Shown in pieces: positions 5,935-6,217 of a stretch of 6,217 bases of DNA. The DNA comes from an uncultured Lachnospiraceae bacterium (GTDB taxonomy: Bacteria; Bacillota; Clostridia; Lachnospirales; Lachnospiraceae), in contig CACZQX010000212.1 of NCBI GenBank assembly GCA_902783445.1, forward strand, positions 1 to 6,217, read 5' to 3'. The notes below the pieces were generated by a model. It was not told the origin of the DNA. It saw nothing but the letters and a program-made list of their open reading frames with translations, and did no database searches. The position numbers and the translations under genes were made by a program. Position 1 is the first letter of the stretch, and each line of letters begins with the position of its first letter.

Positions 5935-6217
5935 TTAATCTTTCCAAATCTTCCATGGGGCCTTGCCTGTTGCCCACAATTCTTCCAGCTTTTGTTTTTC
6001 ACGAAGTGTGTCCATACACTGCCAGAAGCCTTTATGAGTATATGAAATCAACTGTCCGTCTTTTACCAAGGAATTCAAAGGTTCCTGCTCAAATACAGTG
6101 TAATCACCCTCAATTCTGTCGAATATTTCAGGATTCATCACCATAAATCCAATATTTATAAGATCTCCATCTAAATCTGATTTTTCCCTAAATGCATTTA
6201 CCATGCCATCCTCAGCA
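5935..6217 (-). CDS. rfbF: Glucose-1-phosphate cytidylyltransferase, C-terminal part (5' end beyond window)
   Basis: The last 93 complete codons are present; the reading frame enters at the window edge with codon GCT at 6216-6214, and the ATG at 6204 is internal. RfbF (DdhA) joins CTP and glucose-1-phosphate to give CDP-glucose and pyrophosphate, the first committed step before RfbG. Recognisable C-terminal features are INIGFMVMNPEIFDRI (sugar-binding strand and helix), FEQEPLNSLVKDGQL, YTHKGFWQCMDTLREKQKLE and the closing LWATGKAPWKIW, all typical of this enzyme. It ends with TAA at 5937-5935, 28 bases before rfbG, the usual gene order for CDP-sugar operons. The nucleotide-binding N-terminus cannot be checked here. 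Confidence 0.95.
   Translation of the reverse strand, partial: AEDGMVNAFREKSDLDGDLINIGFMVMNPEIFDRIEGDYTVFEQEPLNSLVKDGQLISYTHKGFWQCMDTLREKQKLEELWATGKAPWKIWKD

Noticed and set aside
5907..6002. Longer rfbG starting at ATG 6002
   Set aside because: It overlaps the conserved end of rfbF in another frame, and a strong ribosome binding site sits directly before 5906.

Overview
The window is a gapless stretch of a surface-polysaccharide (capsule, O-antigen-like or cell-wall glycan) biosynthesis operon. All six protein genes lie on the minus strand, so transcription runs from the right end of the window to the left. The DNA is AT-rich, the start sites carry purine-rich AAGGA-type ribosome binding sites, and spacings are tight. 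The gene styles resemble glycan clusters of low-GC Firmicutes, particularly Lachnospiraceae-like Clostridia. This assignment is an impression from sequence style; no phylogenetic marker is present.

Layout in transcription order: (1) the 3' end of rfbF, glucose-1-phosphate cytidylyltransferase (6217-5935, cut by the window edge); (2) rfbG, CDP-glucose 4,6-dehydratase (5906-4860); (3) an extended-SDR epimerase/reductase (4843-3941); (4) an RmlC-type sugar 3,5-epimerase (3876-3310); (5) an 879-residue multidomain protein (3309-670), whose start codon directly abuts the preceding stop codon; (6) the first 191 codons of a family-2 glycosyltransferase (573-1, cut by the window edge). No terminator or convincing internal promoter was found, and the largest gap is 96 bases (574-669), so the genes are probably co-transcribed from a promoter to the right of the window.

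Genes 1-4 form a coherent route: glucose-1-phosphate to CDP-glucose, then CDP-4-keto-6-deoxyglucose, then C3 and/or C5 epimerisation, then C4 reduction to a CDP-activated 6-deoxyhexose. The 3-dehydratase RfbH/DdhC, needed for 3,6-dideoxyhexoses, is absent from this stretch, so a 6-deoxyhexose with 3-OH retained is the simplest prediction. The glycosyltransferase may add this or another sugar.

The most unusual gene is the 879-residue protein. It joins a CBS-like segment, an unrecognised segment with a WPPGP motif, an SGNH-hydrolase-like domain with GPC in place of GDS, a citrate-lyase-ligase-type nucleotidyltransferase domain and a C-terminal Rossmann-like domain. Its reading frame contains a run of eight G residues, a candidate slippage site for phase variation. 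The short leader before the glycosyltransferase is also odd: it is readable in two frames, one of them an 18-codon mini-ORF.
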